Source: JAISST01 sp050434145 | GTDB taxonomy: Bacteria > Fusobacteriota > Fusobacteriia > Fusobacteriales > Fusobacteriaceae | Direction: 5' to 3' | Length of the DNA stretch: 64,000 nucleotides | NCBI RefSeq assembly: GCF_050434145.1 | Contig: NZ_JBNPVX010000009.1 | Coordinates: 5,838 to 69,837 of the forward strand | In this document: piece after piece, positions 18,108-25,295 of the stretch | Numbering within the stretch: the stretch's first letter is position 1 | Layout of the letters: the number at the start of each line of letters is the position of its first letter | Made by a program: the position numbers and the translations under genes | Notes under the pieces: generated by a model | The model's input: the letters and a program-made list of their open reading frames with translations, nothing else | What the model was told of the DNA's origin: nothing | Database searches by the model: none

Positions 18108-18227
18108 CTAATATTTTCTGTCAACAATAAATTTATCATCAAAAAAAATAAATGGTAGTTTTTCCATCTGCTTATAATATTCAATAAGTATATTGTTTTT
18201 CCACCACCAATTAATTTTTTTCAACAT
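18108..18227 (-). CDS. Tryptophan leader peptide (39 aa)
   Basis: A small ORF with a strong AGGAGG ribosome site five bases before the ATG. Residues 7-9 are three consecutive Trp codons (18209-18201), followed by codons for YYKQMEKLPF and a TAG stop 40 bases before a terminator hairpin. Consecutive Trp codons in a short translated leader ahead of a terminator are the hallmark of ribosome-mediated attenuation, as in the E. coli trp operon. When charged tRNA-Trp is scarce the ribosome would stall at codons 7-9, leaving TAAGCAGA (codons 18-21) free to pair with the terminator's 5' arm. The codons themselves can pair with CTACCA (18158-18153). The C-terminal part resembles the Tyr leader at 23743-23844. 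No clear promoter was found; the upstream repeat may hold one. Confidence 0.85.
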   Translation of the reverse strand: MLKKINWWWKNNILIEYYKQMEKLPFIFFDDKFIVDRKY

Positions 18228-18252
18228 TTTTCCTCCTAAATTGACTTTCTTT

Positions 18253-18567
18253 AGACTGTTGCTAAACTATTCATTACTTTGTAAATTCAAGCTTTTATTA
18301 TTCTTTAATTTTTCTTTTCCTCAAGCCTCGCTTTTATCAGCTGTTGTTGAGGTAAGTAGTGCCTTGCTATCCAGTTAGCAAAATGAATGTCTTAGACATG
18401 ATATTTTGCTTATGTGGATAGTATGTCGTGATGTCAGTGAACGTAGAGAGCTACAAGCAGCGGCTCGGCGCTTTTTGAGACTTCATCCAAAACCCTAAAA
18501 GATTTGTAATATCATCAAATTCTTATAAAAATAATACAGAAAAAATTTGCGTTTCGCAACTGCCTAT
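18253..18567. repeat. Dispersed repeat copy 1 (long form, MITE-like)
   Basis: A 315-bp copy of a family with imperfect terminal inverted repeats: left end AGACTGTTGCTAAACTAT, right end the complement of TAGGCAGTTGCGAAAC. Both arms match copies at 43177, 52416 and 59936. The centre holds a 55-bp palindrome (18367-18421; CTATCCA...TGGATAG with inner AGCAAAAT...ATTTTGCT) and a locally GC-rich segment near 18465. It fills the 381-bp gap between the ATPase stop and the Trp leader. No protein-coding capacity was seen. Confidence 0.75.
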
Positions 18568-18608
18568 GACTTTTTTATACATAAACTAAAAAATATAATT
18601 GAAATATA

Positions 18609-19400
18609 TTATATTGCAAATATTTCACTATCTTTTACTCCTGCATCTTTTTGATTGAATATTTTTAACAATTTTTCTGTAGTAAGAGTTGCTTTTTCTG
18701 ACCCAGCAACATCTAAGATTACATTTCCTTCATGTAACATTATTAATCTATTACCATAATTTATTGCATCTTGCAGATTATGAGTTATCATAAGAGTTGT
18801 TATTTCATTTTTTTCCACTATCTCTTTAGTTTTCTCCATGATTATCTTAGAAGTCCTAGGATCCAATGCTGCAGTGTGTTCATCTAGTAATAATACTTCT
18901 GGTTTTTTCAATGTAGCCATTATTAATGCAAGACATTGTCTTTGCCCCCCAGACAAGGCTCCTACTTTAGTATCTAATTGTTTATCTATTCCAAGATCCA
19001 ATTCTTTCAATACACTTTTATAATGAACCTTTCTTTTTTTATTTAATCCCATAGTCAAACCAAATATCTTTCCTTTATTGTCAGCCATTGAAAGATTTTC
19101 ATATACAGTCATAGAAGGTGCTGTTCCCATAGCAGGATTTTGATGTACCTTGGCTATAAAATTTCCTCTTACATGCTTTGGAAGATTTGTAATGTCATTC
19201 TCATTTATTATTATTTTTCCACTATCCAATATAACATTTCCTGTTATAGTATCTAATAAAGTAGATTTCCCTGCTCCATTACTTCCAATTATAGTTACAA
19301 AATCTCCATGTTTTATATTCAAATTCAGCCCTTGAAATACTTTCTTTACTGTTCCCAACTCACTATGGAATTCTTTTTTTATATTTCTTATCATCAACAT
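18609..19400 (-). CDS. ABC transporter ATP-binding protein (TrpZ type)
   Basis: The 263-residue ATPase of an importer. It has Walker A GSNGAGKST (about 38-46), Q-loop VHQNPAMG, signature LSGGQRQCLALIMA, Walker B VLLLDEHTAALD and the switch His in MITHNLQDA. It drives uptake through the permease encoded 44 bp upstream. I start at the second ATG (19400): AAGGTG lies seven bases before it, whereas the first ATG at 19406 overlaps the ribosome site. The single ATPase probably serves all four binding proteins in the cluster. Confidence 0.9.
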   Translation of the reverse strand: MLMIRNIKKEFHSELGTVKKVFQGLNLNIKHGDFVTIIGSNGAGKSTLLDTITGNVILDSGKIIINENDITNLPKHVRGNFIAKVHQNPAMGTAPSMTVYENLSMADNKGKIFGLTMGLNKKRKVHYKSVLKELDLGIDKQLDTKVGALSGGQRQCLALIMATLKKPEVLLLDEHTAALDPRTSKIIMEKTKEIVEKNEITTLMITHNLQDAINYGNRLIMLHEGNVILDVAGSEKATLTTEKLLKIFNQKDAGVKDSEIFAI

Positions 19401-19444
19401 ATTCATTCACCTTTTATTTCATTTTTATTAAAGATAGTTTCATT

Positions 19445-20410
19445 TTAGATTTCTTGTGATATTTTTCTTTTTTTTATTTTATGTGATATTTTATCTTTAT
19501 TTATTTTTGCAACTATTATTGATACAACTAATGCAGATGTTACTAATTTTAAATCGCTTGGATTTAATCCTATTTTTAATGCAAAAGCAATAATAATTCT
19601 ATAAATAATAGTCCCAATTATTACAACTGTTGTCCCTTTGATAAAATTTAACTTTCCAAATAGTGCATCTCCTATTATTATCGAAGCAAGAGCAATGACA
19701 ATAGTCCCTGTTCCCATTCCTACATCAGAAAATCCTTGACTTTGTACATATACCCCACCAGACAATGCAACCAATGAGTTTGCTATCATTAACCCTTTTA
19801 TTTTCAGATTTTCTTCATTTAATCCAAGACCAATAATCAAGCTTTCATTATCCCCCAGAGCTTTCAATGCAAATCCAAATTTAGTTTTTAGCAAATAATC
19901 CATTATTATTTTTACTAAAACTATTAAAATCAATATAACTATAATTGTAGAGACATTTCCATTAAGTAAATGCTTTGTACTGAATAATGATGCATTTGAT
20001 TTGGGAATCCATTGTTTAAAAAATTCTTTTAAAACTGAAGTTTCTCCTGATTTAGCCAAAGTAACTGCTGATTTTATACTAGCATATGACAAATCTTTTA
20101 ACCCCATTATCCTTAAATTTACACTGTATAATCCTGTCATTACTATTATACCTGCTAAAAGATTGGATACTTTTAATTTAACATGAATAAATCCAGTAAA
20201 AAATCCTGCTACTGCCCCACCAATCATAGCAACCAGTAATGCTGTGATTGGATTATAACCCTTTATTAGCAATGTAGCTGAAATCGCTCCACCTAGCGGA
20301 AATGAACCATCAACTGTCATATCTGCAAAATCCAAAATTTTATAAGAAATATAAACTCCTAATGACATTATTGCATATATTAATCCTTGTTCTACTGCAC
20401 CTGAAAACAT
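19445..20410 (-). CDS. ABC transporter permease (TrpY type)
   Basis: A 321-residue inner-membrane permease with eight or more hydrophobic segments and a Lys-rich C-terminal tail. It resembles the branched-chain/ribose type permease fold (PF02653-like), with the conserved DFADMTVDGSFPLGGA segment near the N-terminus and the ALGDNESLIIGLGLNEENLK cytoplasmic loop that docks the ATPase. This pairing with PF04392 binding proteins is the layout of TrpXYZ-type aromatic amino-acid importers. It is 23 bp downstream of a binding-protein gene and 44 bp upstream of the ATPase gene. Confidence 0.9.
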   Translation of the reverse strand: MFSGAVEQGLIYAIMSLGVYISYKILDFADMTVDGSFPLGGAISATLLIKGYNPITALLVAMIGGAVAGFFTGFIHVKLKVSNLLAGIIVMTGLYSVNLRIMGLKDLSYASIKSAVTLAKSGETSVLKEFFKQWIPKSNASLFSTKHLLNGNVSTIIVILILIVLVKIIMDYLLKTKFGFALKALGDNESLIIGLGLNEENLKIKGLMIANSLVALSGGVYVQSQGFSDVGMGTGTIVIALASIIIGDALFGKLNFIKGTTVVIIGTIIYRIIIAFALKIGLNPSDLKLVTSALVVSIIVAKINKDKISHKIKKRKISQEI

Positions 20411-20433
20411 TTTATTCCCCTTTTATTTTTATT

Positions 20434-21369
20434 TTATTCTACAATTTTAGCATTTTTCAAAATTTCTGAATTCATATTAAGATTATACTTTTCTGCTACT
20501 TTTTTATTTATTATTATCAGATTATTCTTTGGTAACTCTATTGGAATATCACTTACTTTTTTCCCATCAAGGATTTCTGATGCCATCTCTCCTGATCTAT
20601 ATCCAATTTGATAAAAATCTATTGTCTTTGTCATAATAGCACCCATTGGTATTTGATCCTCAGTTGATGCAAACACAGGTTTATTTGCTTTATTGGCTTT
20701 TTCCATAACTAATGCCATTGAAGATACTACCAAGTTATCTGTAGTAAGAAATACCATATCTACTTGACCAAGAAGAGCATCTAATGCTGAGCTCATATCA
20801 TTAATAGAAGTCACTCCATTTTCTATACAATCTATTCCTATATTTTTACTTTCTTCTTTTACTTTCCCAACAGAAATAATAGAATTTTGCTCACTTGTAT
20901 TATATAATACCCCAATTTTCTTCACATTCGGCATCAATTCTTTTACCAATTCCAACTGTTCTTTTATAGGTAATTGATCACTTGTCCCAGTGATATTATT
21001 TCCTGTAAGCCCTGCAGCTTGTGGATCTGTCACTGCTGTAATCACTATTGGTATTTCTTTAGTTGCATTGTATGCTGCTTGTGAACTGGGGGTAGATATT
21101 GTAAATATTAGTGTCTTTTTCTTATCTACAAATCCTTTTGCTATCATTTGTGCTGTTCCAAAATCACCTTGTGCATTGACAAACTCTATATTTGCATCTA
21201 TATTTTTGTCTTTGAGAGCAGCTTCAAATCCTTTTCTTGCCAAATCTAATGATGGATGCTCTACTATCTGGGTTATTCCTATTTCCAATTTTTTTTGATT
21301 TGTAGTTCCTAATAATTGCACTGATATTAATGTAGCTAATCCTAATAATAATATTTTTTTCAAATTCAT
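20434..21369 (-). CDS. ABC transporter substrate-binding protein 2 (TrpX type)
   Basis: A 311-residue periplasmic binding protein with a signal peptide (about 1-22). It shares SLDLARKGF, TTDNL, MTKTIDFYQIGYRSGEMA and NNLIIINKKVAEKYNLN-like segments with binding protein 3, its closest relative here. It lies directly upstream of the permease, so it is the best candidate for the core binding protein of this transporter. The 206-bp upstream gap was checked for a leader peptide and terminator and none was recognised. Good AAGGGGG ribosome site. Ligand is inferred to be an aromatic amino acid from the cluster, not from binding residues. Confidence 0.85.
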   Translation of the reverse strand: MNLKKILLLGLATLISVQLLGTTNQKKLEIGITQIVEHPSLDLARKGFEAALKDKNIDANIEFVNAQGDFGTAQMIAKGFVDKKKTLIFTISTPSSQAAYNATKEIPIVITAVTDPQAAGLTGNNITGTSDQLPIKEQLELVKELMPNVKKIGVLYNTSEQNSIISVGKVKEESKNIGIDCIENGVTSINDMSSALDALLGQVDMVFLTTDNLVVSSMALVMEKANKANKPVFASTEDQIPMGAIMTKTIDFYQIGYRSGEMASEILDGKKVSDIPIELPKNNLIIINKKVAEKYNLNMNSEILKNAKIVE

Positions 21370-21575
21370 TGTTAATCCCCCTTAAAAAATTCGTAATAAA
21401 TCTCTATTAATAATAGAACAATGATAACATTCTTTTTTATTTAAGGGTAGATAACAATTAAATATCTTATTTGTTCGTTGCTATTTTTTAAAATATCGTT
21501 TTTTAAGTGCTTTCAAGAAGTACACTAATTAAATTTGTTCGTAGAGTTCTTTTATTTATTAATCTCTTTTTTATT

Positions 21576-22514
21576 TTATTCTGTTATTTTAGCATTTTCA
21601 AATATCTTCAATTTCAAATCAATTCCATATTTTTCAGCCATTTTTTTATTTATCAATACCTGATTTACTTTGGGTGGTTCTATTGGCATATCACTTGGAT
21701 TTTTACCTTCCAATACTTCTACTGCCATTTCTCCAGCTCTATAGCCTATTTGATAAAAATCTATTGTTTTAGTCATAAGAGCACCCAAGGGCATATGTCC
21801 TGCATCTCCTGCCAATACTGGAACATTTTTTTTATTTGCCAATTCTATCACCAATGTAGCAGAAGATGAGATCAAATTATCTGTTGTAAGAAAAACCATA
21901 TCTACTTTTTCTAGCAAATTTTCCATTGCTGGCACTATTTCATTTACTGATGTGACTCCAACTTCTACATATTTTAATCCCACCTTATCACATTCTGATT
22001 TTATATTTCCAATAGAAATTACCGAATTCTGCTCACTCGTATTATAAATCAACCCTATTGTCTTTACAGTTGGTAGCACTACTTTTATCAATTCTATCTG
22101 TTCTCTTATTGGCATAGGATCAGATGTTCCTGTAATGTTCTTGCCTGTTAATCCTGCTGCTACTGGGTCAGTCACTGCTGTAATCACTATTGGTATATCT
22201 TTGGTTACATTATATACAGTCTGGGCACTGGGAGTAGATATTGCAAAGATCAAATCTTTTTTACTATCAACAAACCCTTTTGCTATCATTTGTGAAGTAG
22301 CAAAATCCCCTTGTGCATTTTTTACATCAATAACTATTTTATTCAATATTTTCTTATCTTCAAGTGCATCTTTAAAGCCTTTTCTTGCCAAATCTAATGA
22401 AGGGTGTTCTGTGATCTGAGTTATTCCTATATTAAATTTCTTTTCCTCAACTGCCATGGTGCTAAATTGCCAGGATAGCACCATTACTGATAATAATAAT
22501 TTTATTTTTTTCAT
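21576..22514 (-). CDS. ABC transporter substrate-binding protein 3 (TrpX type)
   Basis: A periplasmic binding protein of about 312 residues with a Lys-led hydrophobic signal segment. It carries the family landmarks IGITQITEHP, KNAQGDFATS, STPSAQ and YNTSEQNS, and is closest to binding protein 2. I start at ATG 22514, which gives MKKIKLLL and has TTGGAG upstream. The ATGs at 22535 and 22523 lie before or on that site. It is about 100 bp downstream of binding protein 4 and probably read from the same attenuated promoter. Confidence 0.83.
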   Translation of the reverse strand: MKKIKLLLSVMVLSWQFSTMAVEEKKFNIGITQITEHPSLDLARKGFKDALEDKKILNKIVIDVKNAQGDFATSQMIAKGFVDSKKDLIFAISTPSAQTVYNVTKDIPIVITAVTDPVAAGLTGKNITGTSDPMPIREQIELIKVVLPTVKTIGLIYNTSEQNSVISIGNIKSECDKVGLKYVEVGVTSVNEIVPAMENLLEKVDMVFLTTDNLISSSATLVIELANKKNVPVLAGDAGHMPLGALMTKTIDFYQIGYRAGEMAVEVLEGKNPSDMPIEPPKVNQVLINKKMAEKYGIDLKLKIFENAKITE

Positions 22515-22613
22515 ATTTTTCATCTCCAAATTCATAATTTATATCTATTATTAAATAAGTCATCATATTTTTATTAATTAAATTACATAAAGTATCTTAT
22601 TTTCAAAATTACA

Positions 22614-23537
22614 TTAATTTTTTATATTAAATTTTTTAGCTACTTCATTATTTATCAATCTTTCTGATTTCTTCACAATTTCATAAGGTATATTTTCTAC
22701 TTTTTCACCATTTAAATATTTTATTATCATCTCCCCTGTTTGATACCCTACTTCATACTCTGAAATAGCTTCTGAAGCCAAAGCACCCTGATCTACAAAG
22801 CTTTTAGTTGCTCCTATTATTGGGATGTTTTTCTTTTTACATTTTTCTACTATCAAAGGATAAGATGAAGCTATCATATTATCTGTGGAAGTATATAGAA
22901 CATCTATTTTATTCAATAATATATCTAAGGCACTTGATATCTCATTAATATTAGTAATACCTGTTGCAATTACCTCATATCCTTTTTCTTTTCCCAATTT
23001 TTTTAATTCTTCTGTTGTATCTGAAGAATTCTTTTCACTGGTATTATACAGAGTGCCGATTTTTTTTGCATTTGGTAATAATTCTTTTACTAATAATATT
23101 TGTTTTTCTATTGGAGTCCTATCACTTACACCAGTTACATTTTTCTGTAAAATTCCTGATGTTTCAGGATAAGTTACGACAGAAAAGAATACAGGTTTTT
23201 CTTTCATTGTATTCACTAATGCTTGTGCACTTGGAGTAGAAATAGCTACACCAATATCTACTTTTTCATTAAATTCTTGTCCTATCATTTGAGCTGTACC
23301 AAAGTCTCCTTGTGAATTTTTATATATAATTTTTACCTTCCCTTCACCATAACCATTCTTTTCTAAGGCCTCAATCACACCTCTTCTGCTATCATCCAAG
23401 GCAGGATGTTCTACTATTTGAGTTATCCCAATGGTTATTTCTTCTGTATTGGTTGCTGCTTTAGACTCCTTTGTATATGTAAACAGGAACATTAATATCG
23501 ATATTCCTGCTATCAATCCCCCTTTTATCCCTTTCAT
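22614..23537 (-). CDS. ABC transporter substrate-binding protein 4 (TrpX type), under Tyr leader
   Basis: A 307-residue binding protein with a signal peptide (to about residue 27). It groups with binding protein 1 (shared Y-E-SGIL-KNVTGVS, LYTS-DN, QGALASE-like segments), not with proteins 2 and 3. The start has AGGAGG five bases upstream. It is the first structural gene of the cluster, preceded by a promoter, a leader peptide rich in Tyr codons and two terminators. This suggests that tyrosine limitation induces it and that tyrosine may be its ligand. The ligand remains an inference. Confidence 0.85.
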   Translation of the reverse strand: MKGIKGGLIAGISILMFLFTYTKESKAATNTEEITIGITQIVEHPALDDSRRGVIEALEKNGYGEGKVKIIYKNSQGDFGTAQMIGQEFNEKVDIGVAISTPSAQALVNTMKEKPVFFSVVTYPETSGILQKNVTGVSDRTPIEKQILLVKELLPNAKKIGTLYNTSEKNSSDTTEELKKLGKEKGYEVIATGITNINEISSALDILLNKIDVLYTSTDNMIASSYPLIVEKCKKKNIPIIGATKSFVDQGALASEAISEYEVGYQTGEMIIKYLNGEKVENIPYEIVKKSERLINNEVAKKFNIKN

Positions 23538-23624
23538 TTTTCCTCCTAATTTTTTTATTAAATACTAACTAATTAATATAACAATATTCTATGTTTTTCA
23601 TTTTGTTCATTGTTCCTAATAAAT

Positions 23625-23658
23625 AAAAGAATCCCTGCTCATATGTATAAGCAGGGAT
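23625..23658 (-). terminator. Tyr attenuator, distal terminator (T2)
   Basis: On the minus strand ATCCCTGCT (23658-23650) and AGCAGGGAT (23639-23631) form a perfect 9-bp stem with a 10-base loop, followed by TCTTTTATTT. The segment CCTGCTTAT (23655-23647) is complementary, with one G-U pair, to GTAAGCAGG in the leader ORF (23774-23766). Confidence 0.85.
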
Positions 23659-23677
23659 AATTTAAAAAATTATCTAA

Positions 23678-23707
23678 TAAAAAAGACCTATTCTAGGAAT
23701 AGGTCTT
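23678..23707 (-). terminator. Tyr attenuator, proximal terminator (T1)
   Basis: On the minus strand AAGACCTATTC (23707-23697) and GAATAGGTCTT (23693-23683) form a perfect 11-bp stem with a 3-base loop and a T-rich tail. The 5' arm is also complementary over 11 positions (one G-U) to GAATAGGTTTT in the leader ORF (23764-23754), which would form the antiterminator. Confidence 0.88.
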
Positions 23708-23742
23708 AAAATAATTCTAATATATATTCATCGAAACATGAA

Positions 23743-23844
23743 CTAAAATGGCAAAAACCTATTCACCTGCTTACTATTCTTATTGTAGTTATTGATATAA
23801 TAATAAGAATTTTGCCAATAAGCACATGTAAATAAATTAACCAT
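23743..23844 (-). CDS. Tyrosine leader peptide (33 aa)
   Basis: A small ORF whose ATG has GGTGG ten bases upstream. It encodes Tyr at residues 9, 14, 15, 16 and 20 (codons 14-16 at 23805-23797) and Trp at 10, ending in RFLPF and TAG, 36 bases before terminator T1. Codons 10-15 (TGGCAAAA and ATTCTTATT) pair perfectly with downstream TTTTGCCA (23756-23749) and AATAAGAAT (23784-23776). A ribosome stalled on the Tyr codons would therefore open the leader hairpin and free the antiterminator segments, while one reaching the stop would cover them. The tail (KQVNRFLPF) matches the Trp leader's KQMEKLPF. Too short for routine gene calling; supported by structure and context. Confidence 0.88.
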   Translation of the reverse strand: MVNLFTCAYWQNSYYYINNYNKNSKQVNRFLPF

Positions 23845-23883
23845 TTTGATTCACCACCTTTTTTAATTTCTTTTGATAAAGTA

Positions 23884-23912
23884 AGAATACACTATTTTTT
23901 TTTATTTGTCAA
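23884..23912 (-). promoter_or_regulatory. Promoter of the Tyr-attenuated ABC operon
   Basis: Minus strand TTGACA (23912-23907), 17-bp spacer, TATTCT (23889-23884), about 40 bp upstream of the leader peptide start. Confidence 0.78.
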
Positions 23913-24008
23913 TTTTTTTTTATAATTTGTTTATTTTTTATTGCCAACTATTGTTAATGCCATATTTTTCAAGAAATTATAATTTAATAAATTTATTTAA
24001 AAATAATT

Positions 24009-24410
24009 CTATTGATTTATAGTTATTCTTGTTCCATCAGATAATTCCAATATTTGAGATTTTCCATCAGAGTATATCACTTTAGCATTATGAGTTCTCC
24101 TTGATGATCTTTCTGCTGATCTCAATTCCGCTTCTCTTCTATTAAGATCTCTCTCTCTCCTGCTAAGTTCTCTGTCATAACTATTGTCATTAGCTGATGC
24201 TATTGCAGAACCTATTATAATTGCCCCAGTAACTGCTGCAAATGTTCCCCAGCCATGTCTGCTCGAATAATGCCCTCTGTAACTTCTACTAGGACCTCTT
24301 CTGCTACTATGTGATCTATATCCACCTCTACCACCTCTGGGCGCTGCTTGCAAAAGTGGTGTAAATATAGTCATTGAAGTAATTAAAAACATTACTAATA
24401 TTTTTTTCAT
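24009..24410 (-). CDS. Small exported Arg/Ser/Gly-rich protein, unknown function
   Basis: A 133-residue protein with a signal peptide (about 1-22, cleavage near LLQAA). A basic stretch rich in Arg, Ser, Gly and His follows (about 23-55), then one hydrophobic glycine-zipper-like segment (AAVTGAIIIGSAIASA, about 57-72), a charged helical segment (about 78-105) and a short C-terminal domain ending SDGTRITINQ. I do not recognise a characterised family. The ribosome site is AAAGGAGG. It is separated from recR by repeat copy 2. It could be an envelope-associated protein; this is only inference from the signal and hydrophobic segment. Confidence 0.7.
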   Translation of the reverse strand: MKKILVMFLITSMTIFTPLLQAAPRGGRGGYRSHSSRRGPSRSYRGHYSSRHGWGTFAAVTGAIIIGSAIASANDNSYDRELSRRERDLNRREAELRSAERSSRRTHNAKVIYSDGKSQILELSDGTRITINQ

Positions 24411-24435
24411 TATACCTCCTTTTTACATCACACTC

Positions 24436-24606
24436 TAGTTAATTACAAAATTAATTTTTACCTCATAACCTTACTCTTTTATACATTAATGAAATATATT
24501 TTTCTTTCAGCTTGGCCTTTGTCTTCGCTGGTAGCAGAGAAACTCTAAGATATCAATAAATATTTGTAATAAATAATAAAAAAAATTCACATTTCACAAC
24601 TGTCTA
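24436..24606. repeat. Dispersed repeat copy 2 (short, diverged)
   Basis: About 171 bp between the recR stop and the exported-protein start. The left end (TTACAAAATTAATTTTTAC) resembles the left arm of copy 3, and the right end ATTTCACAACTGTCTA matches the right arm of the others. The internal part is shortened and the most diverged of the five. Confidence 0.55.
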
Positions 24607-24627
24607 ACATCACATTCTATAATATTT

Positions 24628-25221
24628 TCAGATTTCATTTCTAGAATCTAATGCCTTAGTTATAGTGGCCACATCTGCAAATTCAATATTACCACCAATT
24701 GGAATTCCACTAGCTAACTTAGTAACTTTTACCCCAAAAGGTTTTAATAGTTTAGCTAAATAAGCTGCTGTAATTTCACCATCAAAATCAGGACTCAATC
24801 CTAATATAACTTCACTAATTTCATTTTTTGTTATTCGTTCAAACAAACTTTTTATGTTAAGCTTTTCTGGTGTAACTCCATTCAGTGGTGCAATCTTCCC
24901 AAACAACACATGATATCCACCTTTATATTTCCCAGTTTTTTCAAAGGATATAATATCTCTGCTATTTTCAACCACACATATTATGCTTTTGTTTCGGGAT
25001 TCATCAGCACAAATATCACATAACGTCTTCTCACTATAATTTCCACAAGAAACGCATTGCTTAATATTTTCTTTAGCATTCTGTAATGCTTCTGCAAATT
25101 TGTTTACATCTTCGTTTTTCATTGATAAAACATGAAAGGCCAGTCGTGTTGCATTTTTTCTTCCAATTCCTGGCAATTTATTAAATTCATCAATTAAAAT
25201 TTCCAATGATTTTGTTGCCAT
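24628..25221 (-). CDS. recR: Recombination protein RecR
   Basis: RecR works with RecO and RecF to load RecA on gapped DNA. The 197-residue protein has an N-terminal helix-hairpin-helix (LPGIGRKNATRLAFH), the four-Cys zinc finger (CVSCGNYSEKTLCDIC, about 57-72), a Toprim domain (IICVVENSRDIISFEKTGKYKG) and the C-terminal SGIPIGGNIEFADVATITKAL segment. Normal length. AAGGAG ribosome site. It is 74 bp downstream of pfkA. Confidence 0.95.
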   Translation of the reverse strand: MATKSLEILIDEFNKLPGIGRKNATRLAFHVLSMKNEDVNKFAEALQNAKENIKQCVSCGNYSEKTLCDICADESRNKSIICVVENSRDIISFEKTGKYKGGYHVLFGKIAPLNGVTPEKLNIKSLFERITKNEISEVILGLSPDFDGEITAAYLAKLLKPFGVKVTKLASGIPIGGNIEFADVATITKALDSRNEI

Positions 25222-25295
25222 TATAACTCCTTATATTTATATATAATGTATTTTATATTATCTTTATGTCATGAATATGTCTGAATTCAATTAAA

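Noticed and set aside
21370..21575. Possible third leader peptide or attenuator before binding protein 2
   Set aside because: No ORF with a ribosome site and clustered Trp, Tyr or Phe codons was found, and no GC-containing hairpin with a U tail. Only a short direct repeat (ACGAACAAAT) is present.
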